Made by a program: the position numbers and the translations under genes
Part shown: positions 25,122 to 33,681 of the stretch, piece by piece
How the letters are laid out: every line of letters begins with the position of its first letter
How positions within the stretch are numbered: the stretch's first letter is position 1
From: Ruminococcus flavefaciens AE3010
GTDB taxonomy: Bacteria; Bacillota; Clostridia; Oscillospirales; Ruminococcaceae
Reading direction: 5' to 3'
DNA length: 64,000 bases
NCBI RefSeq assembly: GCF_000526795.1
Contig: NZ_JAGT01000001.1
Span: 1,759,001 to 1,823,000, forward strand
Notes under the pieces: model-generated
Told to the model about the DNA's origin: nothing
The model's database searches: none
Seen by the model: the letters and a program-made list of their open reading frames with translations, nothing else

Positions 25122-25153
25122 CCCCCGATGATATGCGGTCATCGGGGGTTTTT
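25122..25153 (+). terminator. Flotillin terminator
   Basis: A perfect 10-bp stem CCCCCGATGA / TCATCGGGGG followed by TTTTT, 14 bp after the stop. Confidence 0.95.
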
Positions 25154-25238
25154 GTCGTATTGCGGTAATATGGCTGTAATATGGCAGTATAAAACTGACA
25201 TTTTGTCTTTCCATATTGCGCAAAATTTGGTTGGTCAC

Positions 25239-25267
25239 TTTGTATAGTTTTCACAAAGTTATACAAA
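25239..25267 (+). promoter_or_regulatory. Possible operator upstream of the AraC regulator
   Basis: The inverted repeat TTTGTATA...TATACAAA (8-bp arms, 13-bp spacer) ends five bases before the -35 box of the AraC-family gene, a common site for autoregulation. Confidence 0.4.
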
Positions 25268-25272
25268 AAGCA

Positions 25273-25301
25273 TTTACAAAATACGGCATATAGATTATAA
25301 T
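25273..25301 (+). promoter_or_regulatory. Promoter of the AraC-family gene
   Basis: TTTACA (25273-25278), 17 bp, TATAAT (25296-25301). Confidence 0.8.
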
Positions 25302-25390
25302 GGTATTAGCACAAAAAATAAACGCATGAAAAAAACAGCAATATTTGGTCAAAACAGTTGCTGAGCAAGCCTCAGAGGGGGGCGAAACAA

Positions 25391-26251
25391 ATGATAAAAC
25401 ATCTTTCGGGTGACTTTGAGACCGTTGAGTATGATACACAAAAATACGCCATGCTCTACGACAACGTCCAGAATGAAGAATACCCTGTTCACTGGCATAA
25501 CGCCGTTGAACTCATTATGCCTATCAAAAATGAATATACTGTTACTGTAAACGCTGTTGATTACCTCGTGCCCGAGAATGACGTTCTCATTATTCCGCCC
25601 GGCGAGCTTCACGGTATGCCCGCTATCCCCGGAAGACGAATCATTTTCCAGTGCGATAACAGCATCCTCGGCGAGATATCAGCTCTCGAGCCTGTAATGC
25701 GCTCATTGAATATGCCTGTCCTCATCAATGGGGATATGGACAAGGAGCTTCATGTGCTGGCTAAAAAAACTATGCTGGATATACTTTCACTGTATAACTC
25801 AAAGTCCGAGCTGGCTGATGTAAAGATATACGTCAAGGTCATCGAGCTGTTTATGGCGCTCCGCGAGTTCCAGCTGGAACAGCAGAAGATAGTTATGGAC
25901 TGCGACGACGAAAAGATAGACGAGTACAGCGAGAAATTCGGTACTGTCCTCAAGTATATCGACAACAACTACATGTACGATATCACGTTGGAGCAGCTTG
26001 CAGATGTTGCAGGCTACAGCAAATACCATTTCTCACGTATATTCAAGCAGTACAACTCCATGTCGTACTTACAGTATATAAACGCAAGGCGTACCAAAGC
26101 GGCAGAGCTTCTCCTGCTCGACCCGAGCATACCTATTACGGAAGTTGCTATGCGCTCGGGCTTCAAGAGCCTGACCACATTCAACCGTATCTTCAAGGAG
26201 ATAAAGCACTGCACCCCAACAGACTTCAAAAAATTATACGCACTCAGATAA
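25391..26251 (+). CDS. AraC-family transcriptional regulator with cupin sensor domain
   Basis: A 286-residue regulator. The start at 25391 has GAGGGGGG upstream. The N-terminal half is a cupin-type AraC ligand-binding domain (YPVHWHNAVELIMPIKNEYT, IIPPGELHGMP). The C-terminal 100 residues hold two helix-turn-helix motifs (ITLEQLADVAGYSKYHFSRI, ITEVAMRSGFKSLTTFNRIF), ending CTPTDFKKLY as is typical. Such regulators usually respond to sugars. No sugar operon is adjacent, so the target is unknown; the glycoside hydrolases of the window are candidates only by proximity. Confidence 0.93.
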   Translation: MIKHLSGDFETVEYDTQKYAMLYDNVQNEEYPVHWHNAVELIMPIKNEYTVTVNAVDYLVPENDVLIIPPGELHGMPAIPGRRIIFQCDNSILGEISALEPVMRSLNMPVLINGDMDKELHVLAKKTMLDILSLYNSKSELADVKIYVKVIELFMALREFQLEQQKIVMDCDDEKIDEYSEKFGTVLKYIDNNYMYDITLEQLADVAGYSKYHFSRIFKQYNSMSYLQYINARRTKAAELLLLDPSIPITEVAMRSGFKSLTTFNRIFKEIKHCTPTDFKKLYALR

Positions 26252-26255
26252 AAGC

Positions 26256-26287
26256 AGAACGCACATCTTACGATGTGCGTTCTTTTT
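26256..26287. terminator. Bidirectional terminator
   Basis: A perfect 12-bp stem AGAACGCACATC / GATGTGCGTTCT followed by TTTTT, shared by the AraC gene and the convergent anti-sigma gene. Confidence 0.9.
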
Positions 26288-26292
26288 CCCTC

Positions 26293-28218
26293 TCAATCTA
26301 TACCATAGAGCATATAGTATACGCCCTTGATAAGCTCATCTGCATCATGCAGTCTGTATACTCTCGTATCAAAACCGTGCTCATTGTAGCTTCCCGCTGA
26401 ATAGAGAGCGATATACTGCCTGTCCTTGGAAACGGATATATCCTTTTCAACGCGTTCTTCATTTGAGATCATAATAAAGGATTCGCCGAAATACTCTTCA
26501 AACTCATCGGAGCCGTAGCCCTTCCACATATCGGGTACAAGGTCTTCGTCTTTGAGCTCATAATTCTCAAAGAAGCTTACAAGCTGCTCTTTCTGTTCTG
26601 CTGTCAGATCTGTATCTGTAAAGTCATTACCGTCTGACAGGTAGAGCCTGAAATCGTTTCTCTCGTCGTGTACAACATCAAGGATATTCCTTTCTGTGCC
26701 GAGATTCTGATCAACCCATTCCTCATTTGTATTATCTTCTCCGAACTCCAGCTTTATTCCGAATACTTCCGCAAGATCACTGTAGATATTCTTATTGTCA
26801 CACTTGAAGAACCTCCAGTCGCTGTCGGTGATATTACCGCTGTCATCATAGGTCCTGCTGTAAATGCAGGCAATATTTGGATATCCCACAGAGATAACAT
26901 CAACGCTCTTACCCTCAGTGCAAGTTACAGTAAAGTCGTTCCTGTTGGGAGTTATTATCCAGCCGAAATACTCCCCTGCGCCGTCAAACTCATACCATGT
27001 CTGTGAATTGAATATATCGGCGATCTTCTCACGCTGCTCTGCTGTAGCTTCGGTATTGTAGATAGAAAACGGAGCAACGTCGTAAGCCTTGGCAAGTATC
27101 TCCGCAAATGGCGAATCATTGCAGAGAGTAAGCTCTTTTTCTGTCGTTTCGCCCTTTAATATCGCCATAAAGTCTCTGTCAAAGGCTTCATAATCTACGC
27201 GGTAAAGCTTTACGGATTCTTGTTTAAGTTCTTCCCTGTTTCCTGCCACTTTATTAACTTTTGATACATTATAAACTGCAAGTCCCAAGTCATTAACAAC
27301 AAGACCATATACTTTGTTCTCAATCCTCCACTCAAGATAATGAAGCTTGACCTCGCTCTCACTCTTTTCTTCCTCGGTAAGCTCGTCGGCAGAGATCTCC
27401 TCGCCCCAAGCAAACTTGTTAAGGAAGTCGGAGAGCTTTGCGCGCTTATCGTCTGAAAGATCGTTGTATTTGCCGTCGTTTGCGTTAAGGGTATAATCGA
27501 ATGTAGTGAAATCTCCGAACGGTGTAGGAGCTTCGTCTGCCTTAGACAGTATCTCCATAATTCCGCTGTCAAAGGCGTCAAAGTCTATCTTGTAGCATCT
27601 GCTGTTCTCAGTGATAGTCTTCTGTGCTCCTGTCTCGAAGTCCATCATGCTCTCCTGATATGTTACAAAGCCGCCGTCGAAAATGTTGATATTGCACTCG
27701 ATAGGAGGTGTATCGCCCTTTGTCCATTTGATATTATAGATCTGACCCTCAATGTCCTGATCGGGAGTTCTTGTCTCATACTCTTCAAGCTCGCTGCCCC
27801 AGTTGAACTTATTAAGGAAGTCGGAAAGCTTTGCGTATGTCTCGATGGAGTAATTGCCGTACATACCGTCCTCTGCGTCAAAAGTGTACTCAAATGTGCT
27901 GAAATCTCCGAAGGGACAGCTTCTGCACTCGGAAACTTCGCTGCCTGACATATGACTGCCATGCTGTCTGTGAAGGAATACTCCCGTAGCACCAAGTCCG
28001 CTCACAAGTACCGCACAGGCTGCAACAGCACTGATAGTCCTGATTATACGGCTTCTCGGGTCAACACGTTCTGCGGAGCTTACAACGTCGATATATCCGT
28101 CATTATTGTCACTATTCGACCTGTTTCTCTCCGCGTTCTCGCAGGCATTTATTATACGCTCTTTCATATCGCTCGGCATTGTTATCTTATCTGCCGCTTT
28201 TTTAAGCTTTTTATCCAT
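26293..28218 (-). CDS. Large membrane anti-sigma-like protein with repeated extracellular domains
   Basis: A 641-residue protein. The cytoplasmic N-terminus (about 1-58, MDKKLKKAADKITMPSDMKE) is followed by a TM helix (ISAVAACAVLVSGLGATGVF, about 62-82). The extracellular part, about 550 residues, consists of related units. Two are clearly homologous (PFGDFSTFEYTFDAEDGMYG...AKLSDFLNKFNWG and PFGDFTTFDYTLNANDGKYN...AKLSDFLNKFAWG, about 125 residues apart). Two more are divergent (SPFAEILAKAYDVAPFSIYN and LTAEQKEQLVSFFENYE regions). The gene starts one base after the stop of an ECF sigma gene, the standard sigma/anti-sigma order. Ligand and regulon are unknown. Confidence 0.75.
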   Translation of the reverse strand: MDKKLKKAADKITMPSDMKERIINACENAERNRSNSDNNDGYIDVVSSAERVDPRSRIIRTISAVAACAVLVSGLGATGVFLHRQHGSHMSGSEVSECRSCPFGDFSTFEYTFDAEDGMYGNYSIETYAKLSDFLNKFNWGSELEEYETRTPDQDIEGQIYNIKWTKGDTPPIECNINIFDGGFVTYQESMMDFETGAQKTITENSRCYKIDFDAFDSGIMEILSKADEAPTPFGDFTTFDYTLNANDGKYNDLSDDKRAKLSDFLNKFAWGEEISADELTEEEKSESEVKLHYLEWRIENKVYGLVVNDLGLAVYNVSKVNKVAGNREELKQESVKLYRVDYEAFDRDFMAILKGETTEKELTLCNDSPFAEILAKAYDVAPFSIYNTEATAEQREKIADIFNSQTWYEFDGAGEYFGWIITPNRNDFTVTCTEGKSVDVISVGYPNIACIYSRTYDDSGNITDSDWRFFKCDNKNIYSDLAEVFGIKLEFGEDNTNEEWVDQNLGTERNILDVVHDERNDFRLYLSDGNDFTDTDLTAEQKEQLVSFFENYELKDEDLVPDMWKGYGSDEFEEYFGESFIMISNEERVEKDISVSKDRQYIALYSAGSYNEHGFDTRVYRLHDADELIKGVYYMLYGID

Positions 28219-28219
28219 A

Positions 28220-28693
28220 TTACATATACTCCTTTCTGTATTTTTCCTCCAGCAGCTTCCTGCCTCTTGACAGGCGCATTTTCGCTGCGGAGACGCTTAT
28301 TCCCATGATATCTGCTATCTCGTCGATCTTGTATCCGTCAATGTAAAAGAGCATCAGAGGTGTCTTATATTTCTCGGAAAGCTCCATAAGAGCGTCCAGT
28401 ATCCCGCTTTCCTCTTTTTCTATAGCATAGGTGAGAAGAAGCTCCTCACTTTCTGTCTGATGTCTTGAACGATATCTCAGCATATCACGGCATTTGTTTG
28501 TGGCTACAGTGATGAGCCATGCTTTTTCGTGATCGCCGTCATTGAATTCGGGAGACTTCTGTATGTATTTTATAAAGGTCTCCTGAACGGCGTCCTCTGC
28601 GTCGGCAGAGTTCCTCAGCGTAAGCAGACAGATCCTGTACAGCATATCGCCGTATCTCTCGACCGCCTCGCGAGCGCTGCCGCATTTTTGCAT
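28220..28693 (-). CDS. ECF-type RNA polymerase sigma factor
   Basis: A 157-residue sigma-70 family factor. Region 2 is seen as AVERYGDMLYRICLLTLRNS, DAEDAVQETFIKYIQ and EKAWLITVATNKCRDMLRYR. Region 4 is LMLFYIDGYKIDEIADIMGI and SAAKMRLSRGRKLLEEKYRK. AAAGGAG favours the ATG at 28693 over the one six bases upstream. The stop is followed immediately by the anti-sigma start. A well-matched promoter could not be identified by eye upstream. Confidence 0.92.
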   Translation of the reverse strand: MQKCGSAREAVERYGDMLYRICLLTLRNSADAEDAVQETFIKYIQKSPEFNDGDHEKAWLITVATNKCRDMLRYRSRHQTESEELLLTYAIEKEESGILDALMELSEKYKTPLMLFYIDGYKIDEIADIMGISVSAAKMRLSRGRKLLEEKYRKEYM

Positions 28694-28764
28694 CTTCATC
28701 AGCTCCTTTCACTATACACACGCATGGGAGTATATTATGGTCACATATTAGTATAACATTTTTC

Positions 28765-28800
28765 AGAAAAAATGAAAAGACAGTCGATTTGCACCGACTG
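28765..28800 (-). terminator. Terminator downstream of the xylanase
   Basis: On the minus strand the hairpin CAGTCGGTGCAAATCGACTG (28781-28800) is followed by TCTTTTCATTTTTT. A second 11-bp stem (GTGCCGATCAC / GTGGTCGGCAC, 28843-28871) lies between it and the xylanase stop but lacks a T run. Confidence 0.75.
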
Positions 28801-28895
28801 CCTTTCAGGGGATATTAAAATTTGGAGAAATCTTAATTAGGTGTGCCGACCACCGATTCTGTGATCGGCACATTAGTTTTGACTTTGCTTAGTGA

Positions 28896-31800
28896 TTAAG
28901 CACGTGTATGAACCTGACCGCCTGCAAGTGTCTTGCCGTGAGCCTTTGCCATGTCAGAGATGTTTACGTTCTGGTAACCATTCTGTGCCAGCCAAGGAAG
29001 AACCTCTTCCATAGCTGCTGCTGTTGTCTGGTAGTTCTCGTGGCAGAGTACTATAGCACCCTCAAGTGAGCCGTTCTGTGCAGCCTGCTTGATTGTGTTT
29101 ACGATCTGATCCTTAGAAGCATTGTTCCAGTCCTGAGTGTCGATTGCACAGCTGATAAGCGGTACATCGTTAAGAGCTGACTGAACTGTGCCGTTGCTCT
29201 CGAGATATGGAAGTCTCATAAGCTTTGAAGGATCTGCGCCGATGATGCTCTTGAGCTTGCTGTTGCACTGCTCCCACTCGCTTCTGATCTGCTGTGAACC
29301 GAGCTGACCGAGGTGTGGATGTGTCTGAGTGTGGTTAGCAACTTCCATGCCTTTCTCATACTCATACTTGATCTGCTGCTCTGTCTTGATCCAGCTGCCT
29401 ACGTTGAAGAAAGTAGCTGTCATGTTGTTCTTAGCAAGAGCATTTATGATTCTGTAACCGGGATCGTTTGTGCTTGTAGCTGAAGCGCCGTCGTCGAATG
29501 AGATAGCGCAGAGCTTCTTGCTTGTATCAACCTTTGGCTTGTCGTTATTGTTGTTGTTATTGTTATTATTATTGTTGTTATTGTTATTGTTATTGTTGTT
29601 GTTATTGCTGCTTCCGCCGCCTGTTACTTCAAGTGAAAGCTTTGATACGTTTGCCTTACCGCTGCTCTCCCAACCTTCTACGTTGAGTGCAACTTCTGTC
29701 AGGTTACCGATATCCCAGCCTGCATCTGCCCAAGCCTTGAAGTGGTCTGATACTGTGATAGTACCTGATGTTCTCTTGGACTTACGAACGCTGAAGTACT
29801 GCTTGAAGTTTCTTGACTGGTTGTCAAGGATTGTAGGACCATAGTGGTCGAGTGTGAATATCTCATACTCAGCACCGTCAATTGTAACGGTCTTGCTGCC
29901 GCCCTGAGCTGTTGGACGCCAGTTTACCCAGTCCTCAATGATGTAGTACTCTACGAGAGGATCTGTCATCCAGCCGTATACGCAGAGTCTTGAGTTACCC
30001 TGTGAGCTTGCTGAATAGTCAGCTGCGTAATCAAGTACGATCTTACCGCAGTCTGTAGCCTTCTTTGTACGGTCAAAATCCATACCGCGGCGAGCGAGGA
30101 AGTTACCCTTGGAAACCTGTGCGCTCCACTCTGTGTTGAATGTACCGCCTTCGCCGAGTGTCATTGAACCGCTTCCGCCGGTATTGTCGAGCCAGATCTC
30201 ATAGCTGTAGCCATCGCTGGTGCCCTTGTACTGGTTCTTGCCGTTGCCGACGCTGAACTTCTGTCCGTTTGCTGTTGAGCCCTTAGTTGTTGTGGGCTTA
30301 GTTGTAGTAGGCTTAGCTGTTGTTGTTGTAGCCTTTGTAGTTGTTGTTGTCTTGGGAGCCTCTGTAACAACTGTCTTGATGTTGTCTGAATAGCTCTCAG
30401 GAAGCTTTGAAACTGTACCTAAGAGGTACTTCTGGATAGCGAGAGCATCGTTAGCAGTAATACCGCCGCCGGCTTCGCTTACGTCAGCATTATATGCGCC
30501 TACCTCGCTGAGTGAATACTTGTTGGGGTTAGCGAGACACTGCATGATGAATACAACGTCTGCCATATCTACGCCGCCGTCCTTGTTAGCATCGCCCCAC
30601 TTGGAAACCTTGGAGTTAAGAACTTCCTTGAGATCCTGTGTAACAGGAGGAACAGTTGTTGTAGCAACAGTTGTAGTAGTTGTTGCCTTTGTTGTAGTAG
30701 GAGGTGCTGTTGTTGTTAATGAAGGTGGATCTATCTTGCTTGCAAGAGCTACGATGTCATTGTAGAATGACTTAGGCTGATAATTGCTGAATGGAAGTGG
30801 TGAACCACCGTTCTCACGGTATCTCCAGCTTCTCTCATCTGTTGTACCCCAGAGAGTTACAGTTGAGATGTTAGCTGCATGCTTCATAGCAACCTCAAAG
30901 ATCTGAGGATAAAGCTTATCATTTGTACCTGTGCTGTTTGTGATATCCAGCTCTGTGATCTGAACGTCAAGACCGAGTGATTCGAACTGCTTTATAGCTG
31001 TCTCAAACTCGCTTGCTGAAGGATATCTTGAATCAAGGTGAGCCTGCATACCGATACCGTCGATATAGTCGCCTTCCTTCATGACTGTCTTAGCCATGTT
31101 TACAAGATCCTTTGTCTTAGCGCTCATGTACTCGTTATAGTCGTTGAGGTAGAGCTTACAATCGCTTGGAGCATACTGTCTTGCATACTTGAATGCATTT
31201 ACAACGAACTCTGAGTTGCCTTCGCCGTATACTCTTACCCAGTTGGAGTTGCTTGCAGGTCTCATTCCGCCGCCGTCGTTAACGAAGAGCTCGTTACATA
31301 CGTCGTAAGAATGGAGTTTAAGGTTAGGATAGTTGGTCTTGAGCTGAGAGAATGTATTCTTGATCATGCTCTCAAGTCTCTTGTTCATTCTGTCCTTTGA
31401 AACATAGCTGCCGTTCTCCTGGAACAGTGAGCTTGGAGTCTGGCTGTACCAAACGAATGTATGGCCACGAACGCCGATGCCGTTCTGCTGTGCAAACCTC
31501 AGTATAGCATCTGCTGATGAAAGGCTGATGTTTACGTTATCGCCGTTAACTCCCTTAACGATGGAATCAGGCTTCATTTCGTTCTCACAAGTTACTGAGT
31601 TGTAGTTCTTCTTGATGAACTGCTGAGCCTGCTGATTGCCGATCTCATTACCGCTTACTGATGTACCGAGACGGAAGTATGGTCCCATGATATCCTTGAA
31701 GCCATTACCGCCCTTTTCGTATGTATAATCAAGATTCTGATGTGCGCGAACTCCTGTGCCGCCTGTTGTAGTGCCGCCGCCTGTTGTTGTCTGACCGCCT

Positions 31801-33143
31801 GTAGTTGAACCGCCGCCTGTTGAGCTGCCTGTATCGCCTACCTTGCCCTGTCCTGTTACAACAGAGGACTTCTTGCCTTTCTCGGAAACCTGAACTGCGT
31901 CTACATAGAAGTCGAAGAGGTCACCCGAGCCCTCAGGAGTCTCGATATAAAGGAGCATATCGCCTGAGTTTGAAGGGATTGTAAACTCTGTATTCTCGAG
32001 CTTTGTCCACTCGCCGCTCTTTGTGCTTGCCTCAGCGATCTGTGTGTAAGATGCGCTGTTGCCGTCGCCCTGCTGGAGTGACATCTGGATGGTAGCTGGG
32101 CTTCCTGAGTTCTGAAGAACTGCAGCGCTGAAGCTGTATGTATTGCCGGGTACGAATGCGTTTGAATCAAGAGCGATAGCGCAGCCGTTCCACTCATTCT
32201 CTCTGCCTGATACATAGAGTGACTTGCTTCCATCATAGTAGTTGGAAGAATTTGTAGTAACAGAAGCACTTCCTCTGCCGTCCCAGCTGTCTGAGCCGCT
32301 CTCGAATGTGCTTGTGAAGTAATTGCCGTCTGAGTCAGCCTTTACTGTCTGAGTAGGTGTTGTTGTGCTGCCGCCGGTAGTTGATCCGCCGCCGCCGGGA
32401 AGTCCGTTCTCATAAACAGCGAGGCTCTTTACATTAGCAGATCCGTTGGATCTGTAGCCTTCGATATTAAGTGAAACCTCATAAAGTGTACCTGACATAT
32501 CGAGACCTGCCTTTGACCAAGCGTCAAAGTGCTTGCCTACGTGGATAGTACCCTTCATGTTGTTCTGTGTGTTGTTTCTTGATCCGCTTGTCTGACGGAT
32601 GCTCCAGTACTGAGGGAATGTTGCAGTACCGTCAAGAGATGGCTGATTGTAACGCATTGTCTTTGCAATGTCGTATGTATTTCCGTCGAGAGTTACTGTG
32701 CCTTTTCTCTCAGCGCCGTTTCCGGGTGGACGCCAGTCGCCCCAGCCTTCAACGATGTAGTACTCCATAAGAGGATTTCTTGTCCAGCCGTATACGCACA
32801 TATACGAATTTCCTCTTGGTGTGTACTCAACATCATAAGTAAGAGTGATGTCAGAGCCTATCTGACCGTATCTCTGCTTCTTGCTGTCGTAGTTTTTGCC
32901 CATACGAGCCAGGAAGTTTTCGATGTTGCTCCATGAGCATGTGAATGAGCCTGCGCCGGGATTCATTGAAACCTGACCCTGACCGTTCTGATTCCACATT
33001 TCGTAATCGAAACCGCCGATGTTGCCGCGTGTCTGCTGATCAGCACCGTGAACAACTGCTGCGGGGATCGAAGGTACACTTGAAGCAACCATCATTGCAG
33101 TTAAGCCTGCGCTGACGATCTTCTTGAATGCGCCTTTTTTCAT
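28896..33143 (-). CDS. Multidomain xylanase/acetylxylan esterase: GH11-CBM22-GH10-dockerin-GH11-CE4
   Basis: A 1415-residue secreted enzyme. The ATG at 33143 is chosen for TGAGGA spacing, and the signal peptide covers about 1-35. GH11 (about 40-245) has catalytic Glu in NPLMEYYIVE and NIEGYRS. CBM22 is at about 271-421. GH10 (about 464-803) has acid/base Glu in DVCNEL and nucleophile Glu in ITELDI. A Thr-rich linker leads to an internal type I dockerin (about 848-913; GDANKDGGVDMADVVFIMQC). A second GH11 (about 964-1171) has both Glu intact (DPLVEYYIIE, NVEGWESSG). A poly-Asn linker (about 1178-1202) precedes a CE4 NodB deacetylase (about 1208-1404; SFDDG, HTQTHPHL, LMRLPYLE). It should cleave xylan backbone by two mechanisms and remove acetyl groups. 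The dockerin implies cohesin attachment. Confidence 0.97.
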   Translation of the reverse strand: MKKGAFKKIVSAGLTAMMVASSVPSIPAAVVHGADQQTRGNIGGFDYEMWNQNGQGQVSMNPGAGSFTCSWSNIENFLARMGKNYDSKKQRYGQIGSDITLTYDVEYTPRGNSYMCVYGWTRNPLMEYYIVEGWGDWRPPGNGAERKGTVTLDGNTYDIAKTMRYNQPSLDGTATFPQYWSIRQTSGSRNNTQNNMKGTIHVGKHFDAWSKAGLDMSGTLYEVSLNIEGYRSNGSANVKSLAVYENGLPGGGGSTTGGSTTTPTQTVKADSDGNYFTSTFESGSDSWDGRGSASVTTNSSNYYDGSKSLYVSGRENEWNGCAIALDSNAFVPGNTYSFSAAVLQNSGSPATIQMSLQQGDGNSASYTQIAEASTKSGEWTKLENTEFTIPSNSGDMLLYIETPEGSGDLFDFYVDAVQVSEKGKKSSVVTGQGKVGDTGSSTGGGSTTGGQTTTGGGTTTGGTGVRAHQNLDYTYEKGGNGFKDIMGPYFRLGTSVSGNEIGNQQAQQFIKKNYNSVTCENEMKPDSIVKGVNGDNVNISLSSADAILRFAQQNGIGVRGHTFVWYSQTPSSLFQENGSYVSKDRMNKRLESMIKNTFSQLKTNYPNLKLHSYDVCNELFVNDGGGMRPASNSNWVRVYGEGNSEFVVNAFKYARQYAPSDCKLYLNDYNEYMSAKTKDLVNMAKTVMKEGDYIDGIGMQAHLDSRYPSASEFETAIKQFESLGLDVQITELDITNSTGTNDKLYPQIFEVAMKHAANISTVTLWGTTDERSWRYRENGGSPLPFSNYQPKSFYNDIVALASKIDPPSLTTTAPPTTTKATTTTTVATTTVPPVTQDLKEVLNSKVSKWGDANKDGGVDMADVVFIMQCLANPNKYSLSEVGAYNADVSEAGGGITANDALAIQKYLLGTVSKLPESYSDNIKTVVTEAPKTTTTTKATTTTAKPTTTKPTTTKGSTANGQKFSVGNGKNQYKGTSDGYSYEIWLDNTGGSGSMTLGEGGTFNTEWSAQVSKGNFLARRGMDFDRTKKATDCGKIVLDYAADYSASSQGNSRLCVYGWMTDPLVEYYIIEDWVNWRPTAQGGSKTVTIDGAEYEIFTLDHYGPTILDNQSRNFKQYFSVRKSKRTSGTITVSDHFKAWADAGWDIGNLTEVALNVEGWESSGKANVSKLSLEVTGGGSSNNNNNNNNNNNNNNNNNNNNNDKPKVDTSKKLCAISFDDGASATSTNDPGYRIINALAKNNMTATFFNVGSWIKTEQQIKYEYEKGMEVANHTQTHPHLGQLGSQQIRSEWEQCNSKLKSIIGADPSKLMRLPYLESNGTVQSALNDVPLISCAIDTQDWNNASKDQIVNTIKQAAQNGSLEGAIVLCHENYQTTAAAMEEVLPWLAQNGYQNVNISDMAKAHGKTLAGGQVHTRA
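29535..29608 (-). repeat. AAC/AAT microsatellite encoding the poly-Asn linker
   Basis: More than twenty consecutive Asn codons (GTT/ATT triplets on the plus strand) lie between the second GH11 module and the CE4 module. Mixed AAC and AAT codons limit but do not exclude slippage. Confidence 0.9.
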
Positions 33144-33621
33144 GTTGATCATTCCTCACTTTCTAAATTTGTAAACATAGTAAAGATTTTTCCCTTTTCT
33201 CGCTCAGGAAAAGCGCTGAGACTCTCTTCAGTCCCACGTCCCTCCTTTTCCTCAGCTTCTGTTATCATTTTATTACATTTCTGTGAACTATTCAAGTCAA
33301 TTCTTGCTAACAATTTTTGTGCTTGCTCATTTTTTGCTTTTTTTGTACATTTTCAGTCACACATTTCCAGGTTTTTTATACACTATTGTTTTACCGCAAA
33401 ATATTGGCAAACGCAAACTCGCTAAATCCCACGCTAAATATCACTTTTGTGTCGCTGTGTATTAATATTGTCTTGGAGCCGATTGGCATGACCTATTGTG
33501 CTTATATTAATAAGAAGATAATATATAAAGATTTTGACTTTATGCACAAACATTTGCATCGTTTCATGTGAGTTTATACAAAAATTCTTTTTTACACATA
33601 AATTTCATACTTTGTTCTCTT
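33144..33621. promoter_or_regulatory. Gene-free divergent control region with structured xylanase leader
   Basis: The gap between the divergent xylanase and diguanylate cyclase genes contains no gene. On the xylanase side, GCTGAGGAAAAG (33245-33256, minus strand) can pair with CTTTTCCTGAGC (33202-33213) with one mismatch, forming a long leader hairpin about 60 nt upstream of the start. A TTGACT at 33295-33300 may be its -35 box, but no well-spaced -10 follows. A/T-rich sequence with TTAATATTG and TATTAATAAG motifs fills the rest. Confidence 0.45.
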
Positions 33622-33650
33622 TTTACACTTTCAAAATGGTATAATATAAT
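33622..33650 (+). promoter_or_regulatory. Promoter of the sugar-sensor diguanylate cyclase
   Basis: TTTACA (33622-33627), 17 bp, TATAAT (33645-33650). Confidence 0.8.
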
Positions 33651-33681
33651 TAAACTATATTATGCAAAAGAGGGGGATATA

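Noticed and set aside
33568..33681. Upstream start of the LacI-GGDEF gene, giving a hydrophobic N-terminus
   Set aside because: This stretch contains the TTTACA-17-TATAAT promoter, and the ATG at 33682 has a strong GAGGGGG site, so the apparent membrane anchor is not real.
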